From positions 111,991 to 175,990 of the forward strand of contig NZ_NPEV01000002.1 of the NCBI RefSeq assembly GCF_003258835.1: 64,000 bases of DNA, given 5' to 3'. Shown piece by piece: positions 1 through 7,764 of this stretch. A program made the translations under genes and the position numbers. The stretch comes from Rhodobium orientis. GTDB lineage: Bacteria; Pseudomonadota; Alphaproteobacteria; Rhizobiales; Rhodobiaceae. The notes beneath the pieces are model-generated. The model was given only the letters and a program-made list of their open reading frames with translations. It made no database searches and was not told the DNA's origin. Positions within the stretch are counted from its first letter, which is position 1; each line of letters begins with the position of its first letter.

Positions 1-75
1 TTTTTTGTTGTCTAAAGTTCTTTTCAGGTATTCGACTAACAAAAAAATTGAAAAAAAGAAATTTTCGATATGGGA

Positions 76-100
76 GGAACTAGCACTTGGCATTCTCGTT
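76..100 (+). promoter_or_regulatory. EcfG-type general stress promoter
   Basis: GGAAC at 76-80 and CGTT at 97-100 are separated by exactly 16 bases, which matches the EcfG sigma-factor consensus of alphaproteobacteria (GGAAC-N16/17-CGTT). It lies about 90 bases before the PRC-barrel start, so that gene is probably part of the general stress response. The preceding 70 bases are strongly AT-rich, unlike the rest of the window. Confidence 0.72.
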
Positions 101-190
101 ATTTGGAGGTGAGGCGGCCGCGCCGACGTCGAATAAGTAAAAAGATGTCCGAAGCGCAGCCGCATGTCAAAATGACAGGGAGAATGAACC

Positions 191-1144
191 ATGTTCCGCA
201 AGATTATGACGACGACCGCGATTGTCGCGTTGATGTCCACCGGTGCGATCGCTGCCGATGAGGGCAAGACCGACATGAAGACGGGCGACAACAGCGCGCT
301 GTTCTCGTCGGACAAGAGCGTCAAGCCGATGAACAGCTGGCACGGCTACTACACCGGCACGCCGAACCAGGTGCTGGCCTCTTCGCTGATCGGCCAGACC
401 GTCTACCACGGCGCCGTTCGCGACGACATCGAGGTCGGTGACGTCAACGACATCGTCATGTCTCGTGACGGCACGGCCAAGGCCGTCGTCATCGGCGTCG
501 GCGGTTTCCTCGGCATCGGCGAGAAGGAAGTCGCGGTGGACTTTGAGCGGCTGACCTGGACCAGCCTCGACAACCGCCAGTACCTGACCCTGGCCGCCAC
601 CAAGGAAGAGCTCGAGCAGGCGCCGGAATTCCAGCGCACCCCGGAAAACGAGATGGAGTCCTCGATGAAGGAGGACACTTCCGCGACGGGTGACGACGCT
701 GCGATGGACACCGCCAAGACCACCGACAGCGCCATCACCGGCAATGCGGCCGAGAAGGACGTCGCCATGACCGAGGCGACCGACGACCAGGCGACTGGTG
801 ACACCCAGGAGGAGATGGCCGTCGTTGATCCGGCGACCGTCAGCGCCGACGACCTGATCGGTGCCGTGGTCTACAGCGCCGAGAACGAGAATATCGGCGA
901 GATCGGCGACGTCATCCTGACCGGTGACGAAAAGAAGGCCGAGGCCTACATCGTCGACGTCGGCGGCTTCCTGGGCATCGGCGAAAAGCCGGTCGCCATC
1001 GAGCCGGGCTCGGTCAAGGTGATGAAGGATGGCAACGGCACGCTCACCGTGCACACGCCGTTCGAGCAGGCCAAGCTGGAAAACCACAAGGCCTACACCA
1101 AGGACGACTATGACCAGGACCGCGACTCGGTCGTCATCCGATAA
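191..1144 (+). CDS. Secreted protein with two PRC-barrel domains
   Basis: This 317-residue protein begins with a typical signal peptide (cleavage after the AIA near residue 22), so it is probably periplasmic. Two PRC-barrel domains, about residues 60-130 and 215-295, each carry the nearly identical segment GGFLGIGEK. An acidic, Thr/Ala/Asp-rich linker of about 80 residues joins them and looks disordered. PRC barrels are small beta domains used for RNA or protein contacts, and in alphaproteobacteria exported versions are often stress-induced. A GGGAGA-like ribosome site precedes the ATG. An EcfG promoter lies upstream and a terminator downstream, so it is a single-gene unit. Its molecular function is unknown. 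Confidence 0.85.
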   Translation: MFRKIMTTTAIVALMSTGAIAADEGKTDMKTGDNSALFSSDKSVKPMNSWHGYYTGTPNQVLASSLIGQTVYHGAVRDDIEVGDVNDIVMSRDGTAKAVVIGVGGFLGIGEKEVAVDFERLTWTSLDNRQYLTLAATKEELEQAPEFQRTPENEMESSMKEDTSATGDDAAMDTAKTTDSAITGNAAEKDVAMTEATDDQATGDTQEEMAVVDPATVSADDLIGAVVYSAENENIGEIGDVILTGDEKKAEAYIVDVGGFLGIGEKPVAIEPGSVKVMKDGNGTLTVHTPFEQAKLENHKAYTKDDYDQDRDSVVIR

Positions 1145-1197
1145 CGGATCTGGCACCATGGGTGCGACCTGTCTGGGGCAGCACCGCTAAAGCGGGG

Positions 1198-1231
1198 AAA
1201 ACGTCGGCGAAAGCCGGCGTTTTCTTCGTTT
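1198..1231 (+). terminator. Rho-independent terminator after the PRC-barrel gene
   Basis: An 11-bp stem (1198-1208 with 1213-1223, one G-T pair) closes on a GAAA tetraloop and runs into a T-rich tail. It ends the PRC-barrel transcript. Confidence 0.8.
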
Positions 1232-1358
1232 GGCGCCATGTGTGCCGAGAGCGGCCGCGTTGCGAACCGTCATTGCAGGCATGCGCCAGAGGTTGCATGA
1301 AGCCGCGAGCCATCCGCACCGCTTCACGCGGCGGCCGGCCCTGGGTCAGTGCGTCGCG

Positions 1359-1383
1359 GGAACCGGAGCCTGGCGAGACGGTT
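1359..1383 (+). promoter_or_regulatory. Possible EcfG-type promoter of the ferritin-like gene
   Basis: GGAAC at 1359-1363 is followed after 16 bases by GGTT (1380-1383), one mismatch from the EcfG -10 element. It sits 80 bases before the EncFtn start. A sigma-70-like pair (TTCTGA at 1382, TATAGT at 1405, 17-base spacer) is an alternative. Apart from the terminator at 1198 these are the only signals I see in the 318-base gap 1145-1462. Confidence 0.4.
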
Positions 1384-1462
1384 CTGACCTTTGAAGGCTC
1401 CTGTTATAGTTCCCCCGGAGCCACACACCCGCAACCCAACCAACCGAAAAGGTGACCGAGAT

Positions 1463-1759
1463 ATGGCAGGTTCAAGCGAAGGCTATCACGAGCCCGTTGA
1501 GGAACTCAGCGACGAGACGCGGGAGATGCATCGCGCCATCGTCTCGCTGATGGAAGAGCTCGAGGCCGTCGACTGGTACAACCAGCGGGTCGATGCCTGC
1601 AAGGACAAGGAATTGAAGGCGATCCTCATTCACAATCGCGATGAGGAAAAGGAACACGCCGCGATGATCATGGAATGGGTCCGCCGTAAGGATCCGAAGT
1701 TCGACGACGAACTGAAGGACTACCTGTTCACCGACAAGCCGATCGCGCATCACGACTAG
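1463..1759 (+). CDS. Encapsulated-ferritin family protein (EncFtn), without encapsulin partner
   Basis: This 98-residue protein belongs to the encapsulin-associated ferritin family, which forms ring-shaped decamers and oxidises Fe(II). The family signature is complete: EELEAVDWY at 31-39 and NRDEEKEH at 58-65. That supplies the expected Fe-site residues E32, E62 and H65 and the surface residues E31, E34, W38 and Y39, in the same positions as the Rhodospirillum rubrum protein. The usual C-terminal extension with the encapsulin-docking peptide is missing: the protein stops 12 residues after DYLF. No encapsulin gene lies next to it or elsewhere in the window. The upstream in-frame ATG at 1391 is rejected because homology begins at 1463 and a purine-rich site precedes it. 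Confidence 0.9.
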   Translation: MAGSSEGYHEPVEELSDETREMHRAIVSLMEELEAVDWYNQRVDACKDKELKAILIHNRDEEKEHAAMIMEWVRRKDPKFDDELKDYLFTDKPIAHHD

Positions 1760-1786
1760 TATTAGCGTTCCGGGAACCGGATCGAG

Positions 1787-1820
1787 AGCCGCCGGCGCCT
1801 CCCCGCCGGCGGCTTTCTTT
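1787..1820 (+). terminator. Rho-independent terminator after the EncFtn gene
   Basis: A perfect 11-bp GC-rich stem (1787-1797 with 1804-1814) with a 6-base loop is followed by a T-rich run (1815-1820). It shows that the EncFtn gene is transcribed alone and that the following gene needs its own promoter. Confidence 0.85.
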
Positions 1821-1904
1821 ATGCGCGACCAGGTGTCGGTTGCCCCGGACGGTCATCGACGGCATCTTCGACCCCCCAATCGCCACCCGCCGGGCAAATA
1901 CCCC

Positions 1905-2768
1905 GTGACCGTCCTCGACACCCAGATCTCCTGCTTCGACACCACCTGGAATCCGTCCACCGGCTGCACCAAGGTCTCTGCCGGCTGCGACAACTGCTAT
2001 GCCGAGGCGATCGCCAAGCGCTTCTTCGGCGGTTTCGATTTACGGCTCTATCCCGAACGGCTTGCCGAGACGCGCAAGTTCCGGCCCCTGAAGGGCGCGG
2101 ACGGCGCGCCCTATCCGCGCCGGGTCTTCGTCAATTCCATGAGCGATCTCTGGCATCCGGGTGTGCCGGATGAATTCCTCACCGCCGTCTTCGATGCGAT
2201 CGCCGGGCACCCCACCACGATCTTCGTCTGCCTGACCAAGCGGGCAAGCCGCCTGCGGGCCTTCGGCGAAAGGCGCTGGCAAGGGGGCGTACCGGAAAAC
2301 CTCTGGCTCGGGGTCACCGCCGAGACGGCGACGACCGCCAACCGCATCGACCAGCTCCGGCGGCTGAAGGATGCCGTCGGCCCGTTCACCGCCTACGTCA
2401 ATGTCGAGCCGCTGCTGGAGCCGGTGCCCGGGCATGACTTCTCCGGCATCGACTGGGTCGGTGTCGGCGGCGAGGCGGGCGCACGGGCGCGGCCCTGTGC
2501 GGAAGACTGGGTCCGGGACGTGGTGGACCGGGCCCACGGGGCCGGCGCCGCCGTCTGGTTCAAGTCCTGGGGGCGCTGGGAGAACAATCCGGCCTGGCCG
2601 CAGGCGCAGGGAAAGACGAAAAAGGCCAGAAAACAGGATCTCGTCGACCGCGGCCTGGAACTCCTGCCGGAGGAGCACGGCGGGGCCACCCTTGACGGTC
2701 GCCTGGTGCAGGAACTGCCTTCGGCCTTTGCCCGCATGCGGGAACGTCTGGTCGCAGGGCGCGGCTGA
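1905..2768 (+). CDS. DUF5131 (phage Gp37/Gp68) family protein
   Basis: The family is recognised by TTWNPSTGCTKVS followed by the cysteines of GCDNCYAE (Cys pattern CX6CX2C near the N-terminus), and later by NVEPLLEP and GGEAG. Such proteins resemble radical SAM enzymes in having an N-terminal three-cysteine cluster, and occur in phages and mobile regions; no biochemical role is settled. I chose the GTG at 1905 because homology starts just after it and an in-frame ATG at 1821 directly abuts the preceding terminator. About 287 residues, a usual length for the family. Downstream it nearly touches the convergent cytochrome gene. Confidence 0.75.
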   Translation: MTVLDTQISCFDTTWNPSTGCTKVSAGCDNCYAEAIAKRFFGGFDLRLYPERLAETRKFRPLKGADGAPYPRRVFVNSMSDLWHPGVPDEFLTAVFDAIAGHPTTIFVCLTKRASRLRAFGERRWQGGVPENLWLGVTAETATTANRIDQLRRLKDAVGPFTAYVNVEPLLEPVPGHDFSGIDWVGVGGEAGARARPCAEDWVRDVVDRAHGAGAAVWFKSWGRWENNPAWPQAQGKTKKARKQDLVDRGLELLPEEHGGATLDGRLVQELPSAFARMRERLVAGRG

Positions 2769-2774
2769 GCCCGT

Positions 2775-3422
2775 CTATTCTTTTCCCGTCTCGCCGCCGG
2801 TGTCGCTGGCGTGGTGCTGCAGGAAGTTGAGCAGCAACTGGTGCTCTTCGTCGTCGAGCGCTGCCCGCTCTCCCATGATCTTGAGAAAGCTGACCCATTG
2901 GTTGGCGGTATAGTGGTGCGGGATGCGCCGCTGGTGGCAGGCGACGCATTTGGTGGAAAAGGTGTGCCAGGCCCGCTCCCAGAGCGGTTCGCGGTCGTCG
3001 GTGACGCCGTCTTCCTCCACCCAGCCGGCAAAGGCCGCGCCGTACCAGGTAAGGCCGGAATCCGGATCGACCGCGGTCTCCAGCGGCCTGAGGCTGGCAA
3101 CGGCGGATTTGGCCAGCAGCGCGGAGCGGATGCGCTTGCCGGGCAGGTCATAGAGCAGCCGTTCGGCGCCCTCCTGGTGCCAGCCCTTCACCTCCACCTT
3201 GAGCCAGCCGGAGCTGCGGTCAAGGACGGTCAGCGGCGTTGCGATGAAGATGCGCCCGACCGGCTTGCCGGCGCCGCCGGCCTCGGCATGGAGGCCGAGC
3301 GTGCGGGCGGCGTAGACCGTCTCGCCGGCGGGGGACTCGGCCCGTCCGGGAACGGCGAGGCAAATCGTCAGAGCGGCGATGACAAGGAAAAGGGAAGGAA
3401 GGCGAAGCGGATGCGCGCCCAT
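2775..3422 (-). CDS. Periplasmic monohaem cytochrome c resembling the TorC C-terminal domain
   Basis: This 215-residue protein has a signal peptide (cleavage near residue 28), an SH3-like region (about 33-95) and one haem site, CVACH at 159-163. Its last 110 residues align with the end of TorC (7757-8935): both share a Trp-ending lead-in, a CXXCH, the words ANQW and SLK/FLK, and a final DTGG. It therefore looks like the C-terminal regulatory and haem domain of TorC made as a separate soluble protein. It could pass electrons or signals to the TMAO system on the same strand, but no partner has been shown. The gene ends 6 bases from the convergent DUF5131 gene. Confidence 0.75.
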   Translation of the reverse strand: MGAHPLRLPSLFLVIAALTICLAVPGRAESPAGETVYAARTLGLHAEAGGAGKPVGRIFIATPLTVLDRSSGWLKVEVKGWHQEGAERLLYDLPGKRIRSALLAKSAVASLRPLETAVDPDSGLTWYGAAFAGWVEEDGVTDDREPLWERAWHTFSTKCVACHQRRIPHHYTANQWVSFLKIMGERAALDDEEHQLLLNFLQHHASDTGGETGKE

Positions 3423-3492
3423 CGGTCGGTGTCCCTGGAAAGGATTGGTGAATGCGGCAGGGGACGGCGTCCCCTGCCGAACCAGTCGCGGC

Positions 3493-4377
3493 CTAGTCGA
3501 GGCCCTCTATCCATTCCGCAAGGGCGGCGCCGATCCTGTCGGCGGAGTCTTCCTGCACATAGTGGAGGCCGGGAACGGCGACCTCGGTCACATTGGGCAA
3601 CGACCGGCAGAATTCCAGCACCTTGCCAGAAGCCATCATGCCCGGCTCGGCCTTGACGAAGAGCTTGGGGATCGCGGTCTCGGCAAGGAAGGCGCAATTG
3701 GCCTCGCAGACGGCGGCAACATCCGCCGGCTCGCCCTCGATCGGGATCTGCCGCGGCCAGGTCAGGGTCGGCCGGCGGCCTTCGCCCGGCTCCGGATAGG
3801 GCGCCCGGTAGGCGGCCATCTCGTCCTCGCCAAGGTCCCGCATGACGGCCATCGGGATCACCTGTTCCACGAAGATATTGTCTTCCAGGCACATCTTTTC
3901 GCCGACGCCCTCGGCGCGGAAGCCCTGGAACGCCGGCACCGCCGGCTCAGGCATCATGTCCCAGGTCAGCGGCATGATCATCGGCTCCATGAAGGCGATG
4001 CCGCGCACCCGCTCCGGGTTGGTGCGGGCCCAGTCGAAGCCGAGCGCTCCGCCCCAGTCGTGCAGGACGAGGACGACGCCGTCGCCGAGGTCGAGCGCAT
4101 CGAGCAGGCCGAACAGATATGTGCGCTGGTCGTCATAGGTGTAGCGGTCGGGGCCGGAATTCGGCAGCTTTTCCGACTGGCCCATGCCGATGAGGTCCGG
4201 CGCGATGCAGCGCCCGAGCGGCTCGGCATAGGGGATGACATTGCGCCAGATATAGGAATGGGTCGGATTGCCGTGCAGGAACACGATGGGCGCGCCGCTG
4301 CCGGCCTCCACATAGGCCATGGTAAGGCCGTTCACGGTCGCGGTGCTGCGCGGATAGGGGTCTTTTGCATCGAGCAT
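3493..4377 (-). CDS. dhaA: Haloalkane dehalogenase (HLD-II type)
   Basis: This 294-residue alpha/beta-hydrolase should convert haloalkanes to alcohol and halide (EC 3.8.1.5). The catalytic set can be read directly: halide-binding N37 in HGNPTHSYIWRN, nucleophile D107 and halide-binding W108 in HDWGG, acid E131 in AFMEP, and base H272 in GLHYVQED. The Asp-His-Glu triad with Asn and Trp is typical of subfamily II (DhaA/LinB/DmbA). The ATG at 4377 is preferred over the GTG at 4386, because a GGGAG site lies 8 bases before the ATG and overlaps the GTG. There is no signal peptide. It sits between the cytochrome gene and torA, all on the same strand. Confidence 0.88.
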   Translation of the reverse strand: MLDAKDPYPRSTATVNGLTMAYVEAGSGAPIVFLHGNPTHSYIWRNVIPYAEPLGRCIAPDLIGMGQSEKLPNSGPDRYTYDDQRTYLFGLLDALDLGDGVVLVLHDWGGALGFDWARTNPERVRGIAFMEPMIMPLTWDMMPEPAVPAFQGFRAEGVGEKMCLEDNIFVEQVIPMAVMRDLGEDEMAAYRAPYPEPGEGRRPTLTWPRQIPIEGEPADVAAVCEANCAFLAETAIPKLFVKAEPGMMASGKVLEFCRSLPNVTEVAVPGLHYVQEDSADRIGAALAEWIEGLD

Positions 4378-4449
4378 TGAGGACACTCCCGGTCAAAAAC
4401 GGATGAGGCCGGGCGATAGGCCCGGCCTCGTTGGCGACGTCTCCTCGCC

Positions 4450-6912
4450 TTATTCGGCCTTCGGTCCGTCGAATGCGGTGACCTCCGGCGGGGTCTCCGT
4501 GTATTTTTCGACGTCGGCAATCGCGGTATGGCCGCAGTTGCCCTGTGCAAGGCTGGAGGTTCCGATGTCGACCGTCAGGTTGTTGACGTCGCCATAGGCA
4601 TCGAGCGAGCCGGGCTTGCCGCCCTCGACCGGGCTGTACCAGCCGCCTTCGAAGACCCGGACGACGCCCGGAGCAACGTCTTCGGTGACGATGGCGCCGG
4701 CCAGCAGCTGGCCGCGGTCGTTGAACACCCGCACCACGTCGCCGTCGGCGATGCCGCGGGCTTCCGCGTCCTTGGCGTTGATCAGGCAGGGCTCGCGGCC
4801 GGCGACCATGTACTCGTCGCGCAGCTTGGTGCCGCAGAGCTGCGAGTGCAGCCGATACTCAGGATGCGCGGCGTCGACATGCATCGGGAACTTGGCGTCC
4901 GGCGTGCCGGTGCGCTCGATCGGTTCCATCCAGGTCGGATGGGCCGGGCAGTCCTCGTAGCCCATCTTCTCGATGTTGCGCGAGAAGATCTCGATCTTGC
5001 CGGACGGCGTGCCGAGCGGTTCCAGAAGCGGGTCTTCGCGATAGTCGCCGTAGCGCACATACTGCTTGGCTTCTTCCGGGATTTCGAAGGTCAGGATGCC
5101 CTTTTCCCAGAAGGTGTCGAAGTCCGGCACGTCGATGTTCTTGGCGGCGCCCTGCTGTTCGGCGGCGGAGTAGAACTCCTTCAGCCAGCCCATCTCGTCC
5201 TTGCCCTCGGTGAAGGCATCGCCGGCGCCGAGCTTGTCGGCGATTTCCGAGAAGATGTCGAAGTCGTTGCGGGCCTCGAACACCGGGTCGATGACCTTCT
5301 TCATGGCCAAGACGGCCTTCAGCGAGTAGTCGCCGACATTCTCGATGTCGTTGCGCTCATAGGCCGTCGTTGCCGGCAGCACGATGTCCGCAAACCGCGC
5401 CGATGCCGTCCACTGGAAGTCCTGGACAATGACCGTCTCGAACTTCTGCCAGGCCTTGACCATGCGGTTACGGTCCTGGTGGTGCGAGAACGGGTTGCCG
5501 CCGACCCAGTAGGCCATCTTCACGGCCGGGTATTTCTGGGCCTTGCCGTTGAAGTTGAAGTCGCCGCCCGGGTTCTCCAGCATGTCGACGATGCGCGCCA
5601 CGGGGATCGACGCCGCGCCGGCCTGGGTCAGCCATGCCGCGCCTTCGACCGCCGCGCCGCCGTCGGTGATGCCGGCAAGCACGGGGCTGTTGGCCGACGG
5701 GGCACCGCCGTTCGCATAGTGGTAGGAAAGGCCGAAGCCGCCGCCCGGAAGACCGATCTGGCCGAGCATGGAGGCGAGCGTCACCAGCATCCAGTGGGCC
5801 TGTTCGCCATGGTGCTGGCGCTGCAGCGACCAGCCGCTCGACAGCATGGTGCGGTTGGACTGGAAGAGCTTGGCGAGTTCCTTGATCTTGTCGGCCGGAA
5901 CGCCGCAGATCTCGGAGGCCCATTCGGCGCTCTTCGGCGTGCCGTCGCTCTCGCCCGTCAGATAGGGCACGAACTGGTCGAAGCCGACGGTGTAGTTTTC
6001 GAGGAATTCGGCGTCGTGCAGCTCTTCGGCGTAAAGGGTGTGGGCGATGCCGAGCATCAGGGCAACGTCGGTCTGCGGCCGCACGGTGATCCATTCGGCG
6101 TCGAAGAACTTGGCGGTCTGGGTGCGGACCGGATCGATGCAGATGACCTTCTTGCCGGTCTTCTTGAACTCTTCCATGTAGGGATAGGTGTCGTGGTCGG
6201 CGACGGTCCAGCCGATCTGGTTGGTCTTGATCGGATCGGCGCCCCAGAAGACGAGGACGTCGGTGCTTTCAACGACCACCGGCAGCGCGGTCTGCTGCTC
6301 GTAGACCTCCAGCGTACCCATGACGTGGGGCATGATCACCTGCGAGGCGGCGGTGGAGTAGTCGCCGGTGGAGTTCACGAAGGCACCCTTGAGGCCGACA
6401 TTGAGCGCGCGCCGCAGCAGGCTCTGGCAGTTGTGCAGCTTGCCGGAGCTCTTCCAGCCGTACGACCCGGCGAAGATGCCTTCCGGCCCGTAGGTCTCGT
6501 TGACGCGCTTCAGCTCGCTGACGACGAGGTCCATCGCCTGTTCCCAGGAGACGCGTACGAAGTCGCCGTTGCCGCGCTCTTCCACAGCCGCGCCGGCACC
6601 CTTTTCAAGGAACGCCCGGCGGACCATCGGATATTTGATGCGGGTCGGCGAATAGACGGAATCGAGCACGCCGGGAAGCTGCGGCGAGGGATGCGGGTCG
6701 CCTTCCCAGGCGTCGATACCAACCCAGCGGCCGTCCTTGACGGTCGCCTTGAAGACGCCCCAGTGCGACCCGTTGAGGACGTCGCCGCCTTCCGCTGCGC
6801 GCGCCGCGCCGGCGGTCAGCAGCGAGGGAGCGATCGCACCCAGCGCGCCGAGGGCCGACGCGCTCAAGAGGAAATCGCGCCGATTGACGTAGTAAGACCG
6901 ATTGGCTGACAT
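4450..6912 (-). CDS. torA: Trimethylamine-N-oxide reductase TorA
   Basis: This is the periplasmic molybdopterin terminal reductase that converts TMAO to trimethylamine, fed with electrons by TorC. It is 820 residues, close to the family's usual 830-850. A twin-arginine signal (NRRDFLLSA, residues 10-18) ends near residue 38. The segment YGWKSSGKLH contains the expected serine ligand of molybdenum, and GGNPFSHHQDRNR and the C-terminal molydopterin-binding fold are intact. The ATG at 6912 is preferred over the GTG at 6921 because AGGAG lies 8 bases before it. TorD, the dedicated chaperone, is encoded just upstream. A direct-repeat operator array precedes it, so it can be transcribed separately from torCD. 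Confidence 0.93.
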   Translation of the reverse strand: MSANRSYYVNRRDFLLSASALGALGAIAPSLLTAGAARAAEGGDVLNGSHWGVFKATVKDGRWVGIDAWEGDPHPSPQLPGVLDSVYSPTRIKYPMVRRAFLEKGAGAAVEERGNGDFVRVSWEQAMDLVVSELKRVNETYGPEGIFAGSYGWKSSGKLHNCQSLLRRALNVGLKGAFVNSTGDYSTAASQVIMPHVMGTLEVYEQQTALPVVVESTDVLVFWGADPIKTNQIGWTVADHDTYPYMEEFKKTGKKVICIDPVRTQTAKFFDAEWITVRPQTDVALMLGIAHTLYAEELHDAEFLENYTVGFDQFVPYLTGESDGTPKSAEWASEICGVPADKIKELAKLFQSNRTMLSSGWSLQRQHHGEQAHWMLVTLASMLGQIGLPGGGFGLSYHYANGGAPSANSPVLAGITDGGAAVEGAAWLTQAGAASIPVARIVDMLENPGGDFNFNGKAQKYPAVKMAYWVGGNPFSHHQDRNRMVKAWQKFETVIVQDFQWTASARFADIVLPATTAYERNDIENVGDYSLKAVLAMKKVIDPVFEARNDFDIFSEIADKLGAGDAFTEGKDEMGWLKEFYSAAEQQGAAKNIDVPDFDTFWEKGILTFEIPEEAKQYVRYGDYREDPLLEPLGTPSGKIEIFSRNIEKMGYEDCPAHPTWMEPIERTGTPDAKFPMHVDAAHPEYRLHSQLCGTKLRDEYMVAGREPCLINAKDAEARGIADGDVVRVFNDRGQLLAGAIVTEDVAPGVVRVFEGGWYSPVEGGKPGSLDAYGDVNNLTVDIGTSSLAQGNCGHTAIADVEKYTETPPEVTAFDGPKAE

Positions 6913-7021
6913 GGGAATCACTCCTTTGGTGCCTGAAAGTCGTTGGAACCGGCTTTTTTCAGAGGCGCCGACGCCGATGCGCCGCGGGTCTCCCCTGTTG
7001 GGATTAGCTCTAGCCGGGGCG

Positions 7022-7082
7022 TGTAAACGCCGTTCCGGAGGGGATTGAACGGCCTGTAAAATCTCGTAAACAGGCTGTAAAC
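7022..7082 (-). promoter_or_regulatory. TorR-type operator array upstream of torA
   Basis: Copies of TGTAAAC or close variants start at 7022, 7055, 7065 and 7076. The spacings (33, 10 and 11 bases) are identical to those of the array before torC. The shared stretch between the first two boxes (GCCGTTCCGGA and ATTGAACGGC) is also conserved. Helical-turn spacing is what a dimeric OmpR-family regulator such as TorR needs. The array ends at the torD stop codon and lies about 110 bases before torA. Confidence 0.75.
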
Positions 7083-7086
7083 GGCG

Positions 7087-7764
7087 CTAGCCGGAGGTTG
7101 CGGGAGCCGTCAGGCGCTCCCGGTCGGTGTGCAGATAGGCGGTGAGTGCGGCCGCAAGGTCGGCATAGAATCCGGACCGGTCGTGCTCGCGGCAGTCGGC
7201 GGCAAAGGCCAAAACCCAGCTCAGCAACTGCGTGTCGATGAATGCCGCCTGTTCGGCCTTGAGCCGCATCGCCTCCTGGCGGTCTCCGCGAAGGGCGGCC
7301 GCCTCCGCGCGCTCCGCCAGTTCGGCGACGACGCTGAGTTCGATGGCGATGTGGTCCGGCGGCTCTTTCATGGTGTCGACGACGGCGATGTCGAGCCGGC
7401 GAAGCATCTCGGCCATCTCCGACGTCGGACCCTGGAAGAGGGTGCCCTTGTCGCTCAAATAGGCCGAGGCGTAGGGGTGGGCCGTGCGCGGGCCGCCGAC
7501 GCCGAGGAAGAGCAGGCTGTAGTCGGCGGCAAGGTCGAGGGCCCGGTCGCGGAGCCGGTCGGGCTCGCTGGCAAGCGCCCGGATGCGGGCGACGACCGGC
7601 CGGAACGCCGGCTCGTCTTCCAGACTGGTAAGCGCTACACGGCCGTCGGGTCCGCCATAGGCCTTGAGGGTTTCGGCCGTCAGCTCGCTGGAGAAAAGAC
7701 CGGCGAGCCAGCGATAGGCCAGCGGTCTTTCGACCGCTGGCGCCAGGGTGGACAGATCAGCCAT
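7087..7764 (-). CDS. torD: TorA-specific chaperone TorD
   Basis: This 225-residue cytoplasmic protein belongs to the TorD/DmsD chaperone family, which binds apo-TorA and its Tat signal and helps molybdenum-cofactor insertion. It is all-helical and carries family features such as PLAYRWLAGLFSSEL at the N-terminus, DYSLLFLGVGGPRTAHPYAS (about residues 80-100) and a central EPPDHIAIEL. Its start overlaps the 3' end of torC by 8 bases, so the two are translationally coupled. The order torC-torD-torA differs from the Escherichia coli order torC-torA-torD. Here an operator array separates torD from torA. Confidence 0.92.
   Translation of the reverse strand: MADLSTLAPAVERPLAYRWLAGLFSSELTAETLKAYGGPDGRVALTSLEDEPAFRPVVARIRALASEPDRLRDRALDLAADYSLLFLGVGGPRTAHPYASAYLSDKGTLFQGPTSEMAEMLRRLDIAVVDTMKEPPDHIAIELSVVAELAERAEAAALRGDRQEAMRLKAEQAAFIDTQLLSWVLAFAADCREHDRSGFYADLAAALTAYLHTDRERLTAPATSG

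Noticed and set aside
81-96. Possible sigma-54 promoter (TTGGCA)
   Set aside because: There is no GC at the right distance for the -12 element, and the EcfG match is exact.
70-261. A 63-codon frame starting between the EcfG -35 and -10
   Set aside because: It overlaps the promoter and the signal peptide of the PRC-barrel gene in another frame, and is rich in Arg with no ribosome site.
4528-6909. A long open frame (793 codons) on the plus strand opposite torA
   Set aside because: It is the antisense of a clear TorA gene in high-GC DNA. Its composition (Gly, Ala, Asp, Val, Arg-rich) has no domain and no ribosome site.
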